From JAZQNC01 sp045536155 (lineage in GTDB: Bacteria > Bacillota > Clostridia > Oscillospirales > CAG-272), in contig JAZSMZ010000060.1 of NCBI GenBank assembly GCA_045536155.1, positions 1-9,189 of the forward strand: 9,189 bases of DNA. Reading direction: 5' to 3'. Position numbers and translations under genes: made by a program. Numbering within the stretch: position 1 is the first letter of the stretch; every line of letters begins with the position of its first letter. This document shows, one piece after another, positions 4,504 to 9,189 of this stretch. The notes beneath the pieces were generated by a model that was not told the origin of the DNA, made no database searches, and saw only the letters and a program-made list of their open reading frames with translations.

Positions 4504-6851
4504 ATGTAAAAATGCACTTTTTCCTCTTCGTTTGGGTATATGACCGGCGTTGTAATATGATCGATCATCGAAAAAACGTACTCGTCGGCACATATTATGG
4601 CCGACTTGCCCTTCGTCAGAGATTCAAGATCGATCTTTTCTTTGATTATCGGCGAGTGACCGCCGAAAATATAATAATCACTGCCGCGTGCGAAGTCGTA
4701 TGTACCGACGTTTTCGAAAAATGAGCCGCCCGCATATGTGATGCTTTCGCCGCACGGCAGATTTATCTTAAATCCGACCGTCGGATGACTTGATCGGGCG
4801 AGGTATTCACGCCCTCCATATCTTACCGACAGGCTCTCGCCCACGATCTCGGTATTAATCTTCGACGGGTAGTATAAGACGTTCACACCCCTTTCGATCG
4901 CGCTGTCGTACAGCGTATCGGCGATAACCTTTTCGTTTTCATTGAGCGCCTCGGGAAGGAGCAAAAGACGGATATACGTGTCGTTTGTAAGTCGGGCAAA
5001 GGAGCTTATCTGACGCTGGTGGTAGTGGGTTATGACGTAGTACGATATCTCGTCGCAGTGTGACTCATCAAGAGCATCCCAAAGAGAGCGCGCAAAGGTG
5101 TACGATCCGTCCGATACGTCGATAAGGTAGCTTTTTTCATCGGCGATTATGGCAAAGCCGTCGTTTTTGCCGCGTGAAAGATAATTTACGTCGGTAAAAT
5201 GCTTCATGCACTCGTTTTCGGTAGCGTAAAACAAAGTAAACAAAAGAACCGATATCAAAAAGGGAAGAGCGACTAAAAGGGCTTTTCTTTTGGCGTATAC
5301 TTTGACGAGTATAAGCGATGCGACAAGCGTGATAACTAAAAACAAAAGAATGAATCCGACAAAGTCGTACCGAAGCGAGAGGGTAAAATCGGCACTTGAT
5401 GCGATGAATGAAGAGGTGTCGGTAAAGAGGAAAGATAAAAAGGACAGAACTGCCGACACGATTCTGTTAATGACGGGAATACCCGAAGCTATAAGAAGTA
5501 TCGGCGCGACAAGGAGTATGACCGAGGCGAGAGGGGTGTAAAAGAGGTTGCTTATTGGGGAGATGAGCGAAAGCTCGCCGAAAAGCGCCCACGATATCGG
5601 CAAAATGAAGATAAGCGCCGACAGAGTCTGGCTTACCGACTTGTAAAAGGCGGACAGTATCCTGACGAAAAGCTTCGGATCTGCCGTTTTGGGAAGAATG
5701 GCGTGCTGTATTTTGTATGAAAGTGTGACGATGCCCAACGCGGCGAAAAATGACATCAGAAAGCCAACGTCGAGCAGGGTAAACGGGCTTATAACACAGA
5801 TCATTGCCCCTGCCGCAAGCAGCGATGCACGTCCGTTCAGCGGCAGCTTCAAAAGGCGCATGACGTCGCAGAGTATCTTCATCGAAGCACATCGGATAAC
5901 CGATGGCGAAAAGCCGGTGAGCGGTATAAAAAGCAGGCAGAACAGTATCGATATTACCGAGCGATATTGCCGACGGATCCTCAGACGGAGAGTGATACCG
6001 TCGCAGACAGCACAGAGAATAGTCAGATGCATACCGCTGATCGCGATGATGTGTGACAGTCCGAGCATTCTCAGATCGCGTACCGTCTTCGTGCTGAGCT
6101 TGTCGCGGTGTCCGAGCAGCAGGGCAGAAGAGAGCGCAGCGCTCTCGCGGTCGAGATGGGAAAAGAAAATGTCGTTGACGCAAAGGCTTGCGTTTCGGAA
6201 AACGCCCCATATTCCGAGTTCGGGCGAGTCGATATACCCGTATCCTTCGCCGCTTGACGACAGGGAGAGAAAGATCCCTTTCGAGAGAGGGTAAGCGGTA
6301 TCAAAATAGTCGCTTTTCGTTATCCCTTTTTGATAAATGCTTTCTATATCGCAAACGGCAGTGAATCGCTCGCCGACCGAAATATCAAGTACGCTTTCGC
6401 AGTCGAAATAGGCTGAAGCTCGGCGTATATCTTCGCCGTCGATGCTCTCAATATCAACGATCGCGCCGAACGAATAGGCGTTAGAGTAGCGCACCTCGCG
6501 CACAGTAGCAACTATGCTGACGTCTTCGGTTTTGCCGTCGTATCCGAGAGAGTCGCCGTGTATTGCAGAAAAATACAGGACAACGCAGAGCGCTCCCAAA
6601 GCAAACGCGAAAAAGGCATAATAAAACTGTCGGCGTCCGACTTTGCTGAATCGCTTTGCGAAAAAGAGGGCGAAGAGAGCCGTGAGCAAAAGAGCGAGCG
6701 CAATGAAAACGTATCTGAAAAAATCGGGCAGCAGCATAGACAAAACTGCGCCTGAAAGTAAAGACACGGAGGCGATCGATACCGACGTGCCAAGAGTCAG
6801 GCGCGGTGAGATTATTCCTTTGTTAAAGTAGTCGTTTTGCAGTTTGTCCAC
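4485..6851 (-). CDS. comEC: ComEC/Rec2-type competence membrane protein
   Basis: A 788-residue polytopic membrane protein, normal length for ComEC, the channel for single-stranded DNA uptake in transformation. Order seen: membrane helices within about 18-95, a soluble DUF4131-like region at about 105-210, the ComEC core starting at GLSHIIAISGMHL (264-276) with many helices to about 545, and a C-terminal metallo-beta-lactamase-like domain. In that last domain the usual HxHxDH ligand motif reads THYHQRQ (608-614): both first histidines remain but the D and final H are R and Q. The hydrolase centre is therefore probably inactive. Start is GTG at 6849-6851, with AAGAAGG 10 bases upstream. No comEA or comEB neighbour is present. 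The stop codon lies at the edge of the terminator loop. Confidence 0.92.
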   Translation of the reverse strand: MDKLQNDYFNKGIISPRLTLGTSVSIASVSLLSGAVLSMLLPDFFRYVFIALALLLTALFALFFAKRFSKVGRRQFYYAFFAFALGALCVVLYFSAIHGDSLGYDGKTEDVSIVATVREVRYSNAYSFGAIVDIESIDGEDIRRASAYFDCESVLDISVGERFTAVCDIESIYQKGITKSDYFDTAYPLSKGIFLSLSSSGEGYGYIDSPELGIWGVFRNASLCVNDIFFSHLDRESAALSSALLLGHRDKLSTKTVRDLRMLGLSHIIAISGMHLTILCAVCDGITLRLRIRRQYRSVISILFCLLFIPLTGFSPSVIRCASMKILCDVMRLLKLPLNGRASLLAAGAMICVISPFTLLDVGFLMSFFAALGIVTLSYKIQHAILPKTADPKLFVRILSAFYKSVSQTLSALIFILPISWALFGELSLISPISNLFYTPLASVILLVAPILLIASGIPVINRIVSAVLSFLSFLFTDTSSFIASSADFTLSLRYDFVGFILLFLVITLVASLILVKVYAKRKALLVALPFLISVLLFTLFYATENECMKHFTDVNYLSRGKNDGFAIIADEKSYLIDVSDGSYTFARSLWDALDESHCDEISYYVITHYHQRQISSFARLTNDTYIRLLLLPEALNENEKVIADTLYDSAIERGVNVLYYPSKINTEIVGESLSVRYGGREYLARSSHPTVGFKINLPCGESITYAGGSFFENVGTYDFARGSDYYIFGGHSPIIKEKIDLESLTKGKSAIICADEYVFSMIDHITTPVIYPNEEEKVHFYIKNPSR

Positions 6852-6896
6852 GGTGAAAAAGCCTTCTTTTTGATGAAAAAATCATTGTCAAATACA

Positions 6897-6925
6897 AATA
6901 TATCACAAAATTGCGGTTAAATCAA
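6897..6925 (-). promoter_or_regulatory. promoter of comEC
   Basis: On the minus strand, TTGATT (6920-6925), 17-base spacer, then TATATT (6897-6902) with an extended -10 TG. The predicted transcript starts near 6890 and gives a leader of about 40 bases to the GTG start at 6851. Confidence 0.65.
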
Positions 6926-6939
6926 CCAAGCAAGCATTT

Positions 6940-6968
6940 TATTTGCAATAAATTACATTATATTTGCA
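6940..6968 (+). repeat. paired TATTTGCA direct repeats between divergent promoters
   Basis: TATTTGCA occurs at 6940-6947 and 6961-6968, exactly 21 bases apart, about two helical turns. The pair lies between the comEC promoter and the promoter at 6977-7006. The spacing would suit a protein binding on one face of DNA, but the region is AT-rich and the match is short. Confidence 0.35.
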
Positions 6969-6976
6969 TTTTGGAA

Positions 6977-7006
6977 TTTACAAATCACAAAAAAGTATGA
7001 TATAAT
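6977..7006 (+). promoter_or_regulatory. promoter of the broken capF-region gene
   Basis: TTTACA (6977-6982), 18-base spacer, then perfect TATAAT (7001-7006) with an extended -10 TG at 6998-6999. It points toward the GGGAGG ribosome site at 7046-7051 and the ATG at 7059. Confidence 0.7.
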
Positions 7007-7058
7007 TAATAGGAATATAGTTTTTGGGACGGGGCAAAAAACAAAGGGAGGAAAGGCT

Positions 7059-7190
7059 ATGACCGAGCAGCAGAAAGCGCTTGTTTTGCTGATAAAAAGC
7101 ACATTGTCTATGAGCATTGCACTTTGCCTACGAAGCCGAAACGGGCGCGAAAACGCTCATAATGCCCGAGATGCCGCAGGGCTCTTTTGA
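7059..7190 (+). CDS. 43-codon ORF with good promoter and ribosome site, probable fusion remnant
   Basis: ATG at 7059 follows GGGAGG (7046-7051) at normal spacing. The peptide starts MTEQQKALVLLIKSTLS, which looks like a genuine N-terminus. After about residue 22 the same DNA is better explained by the cupin frame that starts near 7117, and this frame then ends at TGA 7188-7190. The N-terminus resembles starts I recall of nucleotidyltransferase proteins in polysaccharide loci, but it is too short to assign. Most likely it is the start of one gene joined to the end of another by deletion. Confidence 0.4.
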   Translation: MTEQQKALVLLIKSTLSMSIALCLRSRNGRENAHNARDAAGLF

Positions 7191-7608
7191 AAAAAAGCTG
7201 TACAGCACCTATCTGAGCTATCTGCCAAAGGAAAAAGCTGCATTCCCGCTCAAAATGAATGCTGACGAGAGGGGAAGCTTTACCGAGCTTTTGAAAACTC
7301 AAAATTGCGGTCAGTTTTCGGTCAATATTTCAAAGCCGGGCGTGACGAAGGGTCAGCATTGGCACAACAGCAAATGGGAGCTTTTCATTGTTGTAAGCGG
7401 AAAGGGACTGATTCAGCAGAGAAAAATAGGAACAGATGAAGTGCTGAATTTTGAGGTAAGCGGCGATAAGATCGAGGCGGTGCACATGCTGCCCGGATAC
7501 ACGCATAACATTGTTAATCTTTCCGATACGGAAAATTTAGTTACCCTTATGTGGGCAAATGAGCAATTTGATAAGAATCGTCCCGATACCTTTTTTGAAA
7601 CAGTATAA
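7117..7608 (+). pseudogene. capF: C-terminal cupin domain of a CapF-type capsular sugar reductase, 5'-truncated
   Basis: The frame gives 163 residues ending in a normal CapF C-terminus. Recognisable stretches are TLIMPEMP, KKLYSTYLSYLP, RGSFTELLKT, SVNISKPGVTKGQHWH, SGDK, PGYTHNI and MWANEQFD. H81, H83, E88 and H130 fit the cupin metal site. CapF/WbjC enzymes, roughly 370 residues long, make an activated 2-acetamido-dideoxy sugar for capsule and carry an N-terminal NAD(P)H-dependent reductase (SDR) domain, which is wholly missing here. A TGA at 7111-7113 closes the frame upstream, so the only starts are TTG at 7117 or ATG at 7162, neither with a ribosome site. The intact promoter and SD at 7046 serve another frame. 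A free-standing cupin is possible but less likely. No other capsule gene is nearby. Confidence 0.75.
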
Positions 7609-7615
7609 TTAAAAT

Positions 7616-7647
7616 GAATGCCGCCGCGAAAATGCACGGCGGCATTC
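7616..7647 (+). terminator. hairpin after the cupin ORF, weak terminator
   Basis: GAATGCCGCCG (7616-7626) and CGGCGGCATTC (7637-7647) form a perfect 11-bp, GC-rich stem 8 bases after the cupin stop. The following sequence is GCTATTATT, not a continuous T tract, so termination may be incomplete. Position supports a terminator role. Confidence 0.6.
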
Positions 7648-7704
7648 GCTATTATTGCATCAAAATAGACAACAAACGCAGCCATTATATGTACAAAGTG
7701 CCTA

Positions 7705-7733
7705 TTGATTTTTCGCCGTTTGAATGGTATAAT
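7705..7733 (+). promoter_or_regulatory. promoter of tRNA-Trp
   Basis: TTGATT (7705-7710), 17-base spacer, perfect TATAAT (7728-7733) with extended -10 TG at 7725-7726. The predicted start is about 12 bases before the mature tRNA 5' end at 7753. Confidence 0.8.
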
Positions 7734-7752
7734 AATCAAGTCAATATAGTCT

Positions 7753-7828
7753 AGGGGTATAGTTCAGTTGGTAGAACACCAGTCTCCAAAACTGGGTGTC
7801 GTGGGTTCGAGTCCTTCTGCCCCTGCCA
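7753..7828 (+). tRNA. tRNA-Trp (anticodon CCA)
   Basis: A 76-base cloverleaf with encoded CCA. Acceptor strands AGGGGTA (7753-7759) and TGCCCCT (7818-7824) pair with one G-T wobble. The anticodon stem CCAGT/ACTGG encloses CTCCAAA with anticodon CCA at 7786-7788. The discriminator is G, as expected for tRNA-Trp. The T stem has a T-T mismatch and a wobble. It is a single-gene transcription unit with its own promoter and terminator. Confidence 0.97.
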
Positions 7829-7868
7829 AGTCTTTAGGTCGATTTAGATCCGACCGAGAAGAAATGAG

Positions 7869-7904
7869 AAAAGCGGAGATTTCGAGAGATTTCTCCGCTT
7901 TTTT
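7869..7904 (+). terminator. terminator of tRNA-Trp
   Basis: AAAAGCGGAGA (7869-7879) and TCTCCGCTTTT (7892-7902) form a perfect 11-bp stem with a 12-base loop, ending in six T (7899-7904). It lies about 40 bases after the tRNA. Confidence 0.9.
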
Positions 7905-8015
7905 CGCGCCTTCTTTTTTTTCAAAGTTTCATAGATCCATTTTCGCTATTTCATTGAGCCGAAAGGAACGAACTATGGATTGAACCGTTTTTTCCAAATA
8001 TACAGTCAAAAACAA

Positions 8016-8042
8016 GCGACCGAAAGGACTTGAACCCACGAC
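8016..8042 (-). other. antisense tRNA 3'-end fragment A
   Basis: On the minus strand this reads as a T arm plus acceptor 3' strand: stem GTGGG (8035-8039), loop TTCAAGT (8028-8034), CCTTT, then CGGTCGC (8016-8022). No D arm, anticodon arm or matching 5' acceptor strand lies where a whole tRNA would need it, and there is no CCA. Nineteen bases (8024-8042) are the reverse complement of tRNA-Trp 7798-7816 with one difference, while the acceptor part differs. Confidence 0.6.
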
Positions 8043-8120
8043 AAGGTTTCAAATTCTTTCGTTTTTTTGCATTAGACACAAATTGTTTACAAGTAGTTGC
8101 AGCCAAAACAGATCCACCCC

Positions 8121-8144
8121 TTCTTCGAGAGGATTCGAACCCAC
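8121..8144 (-). other. antisense tRNA 3'-end fragment B
   Basis: On the minus strand: GTGGG (8140-8144), T loop TTCGAAT (8133-8139), then CCTCT and CGAAGAA. It has the same arrangement as fragment A but a different acceptor-like part, so it is not a simple copy of it. The T stem carries mismatches and no other tRNA arms are found. It lies just before the -35 of the sigma-factor promoter. Confidence 0.55.
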
Positions 8145-8157
8145 AAGATGCTATATA

Positions 8158-8186
8158 TTGAAGAAACAAGGATTTTATGGTATAAT
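8158..8186 (+). promoter_or_regulatory. promoter of the sigma-factor operon
   Basis: TTGAAG (8158-8163), 17-base spacer, perfect TATAAT (8181-8186) with extended -10 TG at 8178-8179. The leader to the ATG at 8288 is about 95 bases. This is a housekeeping-type promoter; no second, divergent motif of the kind used for ECF autoregulation was recognised. Confidence 0.75.
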
Positions 8187-8287
8187 ATAAAAAACTCATA
8201 TTTTTTCAAATCCTTTTACCGTTTTTCGAAATTATGTCGACTGTATTTGTGAAGGGCCTTTCAGACTATCAGAGAAGGAGGTGCGAT

Positions 8288-8878
8288 ATGGAACTTCAAC
8301 CCAAAGAGACAGCAACAATGCGTGATGAGCAGATCGTTGAGCTTTATTGGCAACGCGATGAGCAAGCCATCAAACAGACCGATATCAAGTATCAGAAGTT
8401 CTTGCTATCGGTAGCTTATAATATCGTTCACGATACGTGCGATAGCGAGGAATGTCTGAATGATACATATATCAGTGCTTGGAACTCGATTCCTCCGGCA
8501 AGACCGATTTCGCTTCAAGCTTTTCTTGCTACGATCATGAGAAGGACGGCGATTGATTGCTACAAGGCAAGAAAGCGGCAAAAGCGAATTGCTTCAGAAT
8601 TAATGGTATCTCTGTCCGAGGTTGAGGATTTCATTGCCAATGACGATGATATGTATTCTGAAACAGATGCAAGAGAGCTTGGTCGCCTTATCAGCGATTT
8701 TGTCCGTTCGCTATCAGACCGTCGAATGTATATCTTTATGAGCAGATATTATTTCGCACGTCCGACCAAGGAAATCGCAAGCTTGCTCGATTGTAGTGAA
8801 TCAACGGTCAACAAAGAGATCGCGGCTATTAAGCGCGAGCTGAAAGAAAAACTCGAAAAGGATGGTTATTCTATATGA
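8288..8878 (+). CDS. RNA polymerase sigma factor, ECF-like sigma-70 family
   Basis: A 196-residue, two-domain sigma factor. Region 2 spans about residues 30-98 (core binding and -10 recognition: KFLLSVAYNIVHD, then ISLQAFLATIMRRTAIDCYKARKRQ). Region 4 spans about 142-192, with helix-turn-helix TKEIASLLDCSESTVNKEIAAIKREL for -35 recognition. Regions 1 and 3 are absent, as in ECF factors. Start at 8288 because AAGGAGG (8275-8281) is 6 bases upstream; the longer frame from 8234 would place that site inside the coding region. The stop overlaps the next start as ATGA, so the downstream membrane protein is translationally coupled, the usual sigma/anti-sigma arrangement. The signal sensed is unknown. 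Confidence 0.92.
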   Translation: MELQPKETATMRDEQIVELYWQRDEQAIKQTDIKYQKFLLSVAYNIVHDTCDSEECLNDTYISAWNSIPPARPISLQAFLATIMRRTAIDCYKARKRQKRIASELMVSLSEVEDFIANDDDMYSETDARELGRLISDFVRSLSDRRMYIFMSRYYFARPTKEIASLLDCSESTVNKEIAAIKRELKEKLEKDGYSI

Positions 8879-9189
8879 AAGAAAATGAGTTTTTAGATGG
8901 TATAAGCAACATTGAATTTGATGTTGTAAATCGTTTTATTTCCATGGATAACAAACTTCAAAAGAAATCAAATAAACCAAAATTGAAAGGAATATGGCTT
9001 CGCTTTGGAGTAGTCGCGGCTTGCTTCTTGCTGATTGTAAGTGCAATTATCGTTGTGCCCATACTGCGAGAGGATGAACCGGGGACTACGGACAATCCCA
9101 TTTTGAATCTTCCCGATTATACCCCGATCATTTTTGATGCCACTGTGTCACCCGAACAATTAAGCGGTAACAGCTTGGAATTTATAGTA
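8875..9189 (+). CDS. probable membrane anti-sigma factor, cut by window end
   Basis: At least 105 residues, with no stop before the window edge. The start ATG overlaps the sigma-factor stop as ATGA. The N-terminal 40 residues are polar and should be cytoplasmic, one membrane helix lies at about 44-64, and the rest, beginning REDEPGTTDNP, should lie outside. I see no ZAS-type HxxxCxxC zinc motif in the visible part. The call as anti-sigma rests on gene order, coupling and topology, not on a recognised domain. It could instead be a sensor or transport-linked protein of the same regulon. Confidence 0.7.
   Translation, partial: MKENEFLDGISNIEFDVVNRFISMDNKLQKKSNKPKLKGIWLRFGVVAACFLLIVSAIIVVPILREDEPGTTDNPILNLPDYTPIIFDATVSPEQLSGNSLEFIV

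Larger units (their letters stand above)
7905..8157. other. gene-free stretch between tRNA-Trp and the sigma-factor gene
   Basis: I see no gene here. The stretch holds the two antisense T-arm fragments and a weaker third match: CCGAAAGGA followed by GAAC (7959-7973), with GGATTGAACC at 7977-7986. The rest is AT-rich with T runs and no clear hairpin. Confidence 0.5.

Noticed and set aside
7120..7127. Programmed +1 frameshift at CTTTGC joining the 7059 ORF to the cupin frame
   Set aside because: CTT-T recalls the prfB site, but there is no stop codon in the slip position and no nearby internal SD; gene decay or fusion is simpler.
7768..7983. 71-codon ORF over the tRNA-Trp gene
   Set aside because: It runs through the tRNA and its terminator and has no ribosome site; chance frame.
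8234..8287. Earlier ATG at 8234 for the sigma factor
   Set aside because: The AAGGAGG site at 8275-8281 points clearly to ATG 8288, and the extra 18 residues do not look like sigma sequence.
1..9189. CRISPR array, insertion sequence or prophage genes
   Set aside because: No regularly spaced repeats, transposase, integrase or phage structural genes were seen; the two T-arm areas are the only hints of past integration.

Overview
The window looks like chromosomal DNA from a Gram-positive anaerobe of the class Clostridia, probably an uncultured gut lineage near Oscillospirales. This rests on strong Shine-Dalgarno sites, sigma-A promoters with extended -10 elements, short rho-independent terminators, CCA-encoding tRNA genes, a ComEC homologue, a membrane-anchored XRE regulator, and the style of the sigma/anti-sigma pair. 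The lineage is inferred from gene style, not from a marker gene.

Left part (1-2350). A Nudix hydrolase lies on the minus strand. A GC-rich palindromic intergenic repeat and an orphan hairpin stand upstream of it. Then comes a truncated copy of a glycerophosphodiester phosphodiesterase (GDPD) gene with a good promoter and ribosome site, followed by a 39-codon ORF that overlaps its stop as ATGA. Next are a membrane-anchored XRE-family regulator and a tRNA-Gly(GCC) gene with its terminator.

Middle part (2350-4503). A second copy of the same terminator/promoter module drives a probable three-gene operon: a GtrA-family membrane protein, a full-length GDPD, and an endonuclease/exonuclease/phosphatase (EEP) family phosphodiesterase. 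The full-length GDPD is the intact paralogue of the truncated gene. The operon ends at a bidirectional terminator shared with a convergent comEC gene, whose stop codon sits at the edge of the terminator loop. The ComEC C-terminal metallo-beta-lactamase-like domain has lost part of its metal-binding motif.

Right part (6852-9189). Divergent promoters separate comEC from a broken gene. It has a good promoter, a good ribosome site and a short start ORF, joined out of frame to the C-terminal cupin domain of a CapF-type capsular-sugar reductase. A tRNA-Trp(CCA) gene follows with a consensus promoter and terminator, then an intergenic stretch carrying inverted fragments of tRNA T-arms. Last are an ECF-like sigma factor and the start of a translationally coupled membrane protein, probably its anti-sigma factor, cut by the window edge.

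Two themes cross the window. One is a partial duplication: the promoter module and the first half of the GDPD gene occur twice about 1.6-2 kb apart. The other is that antisense T-arm-like sequences lie just downstream of both tRNA genes. Neither is explained by the ordinary gene content.
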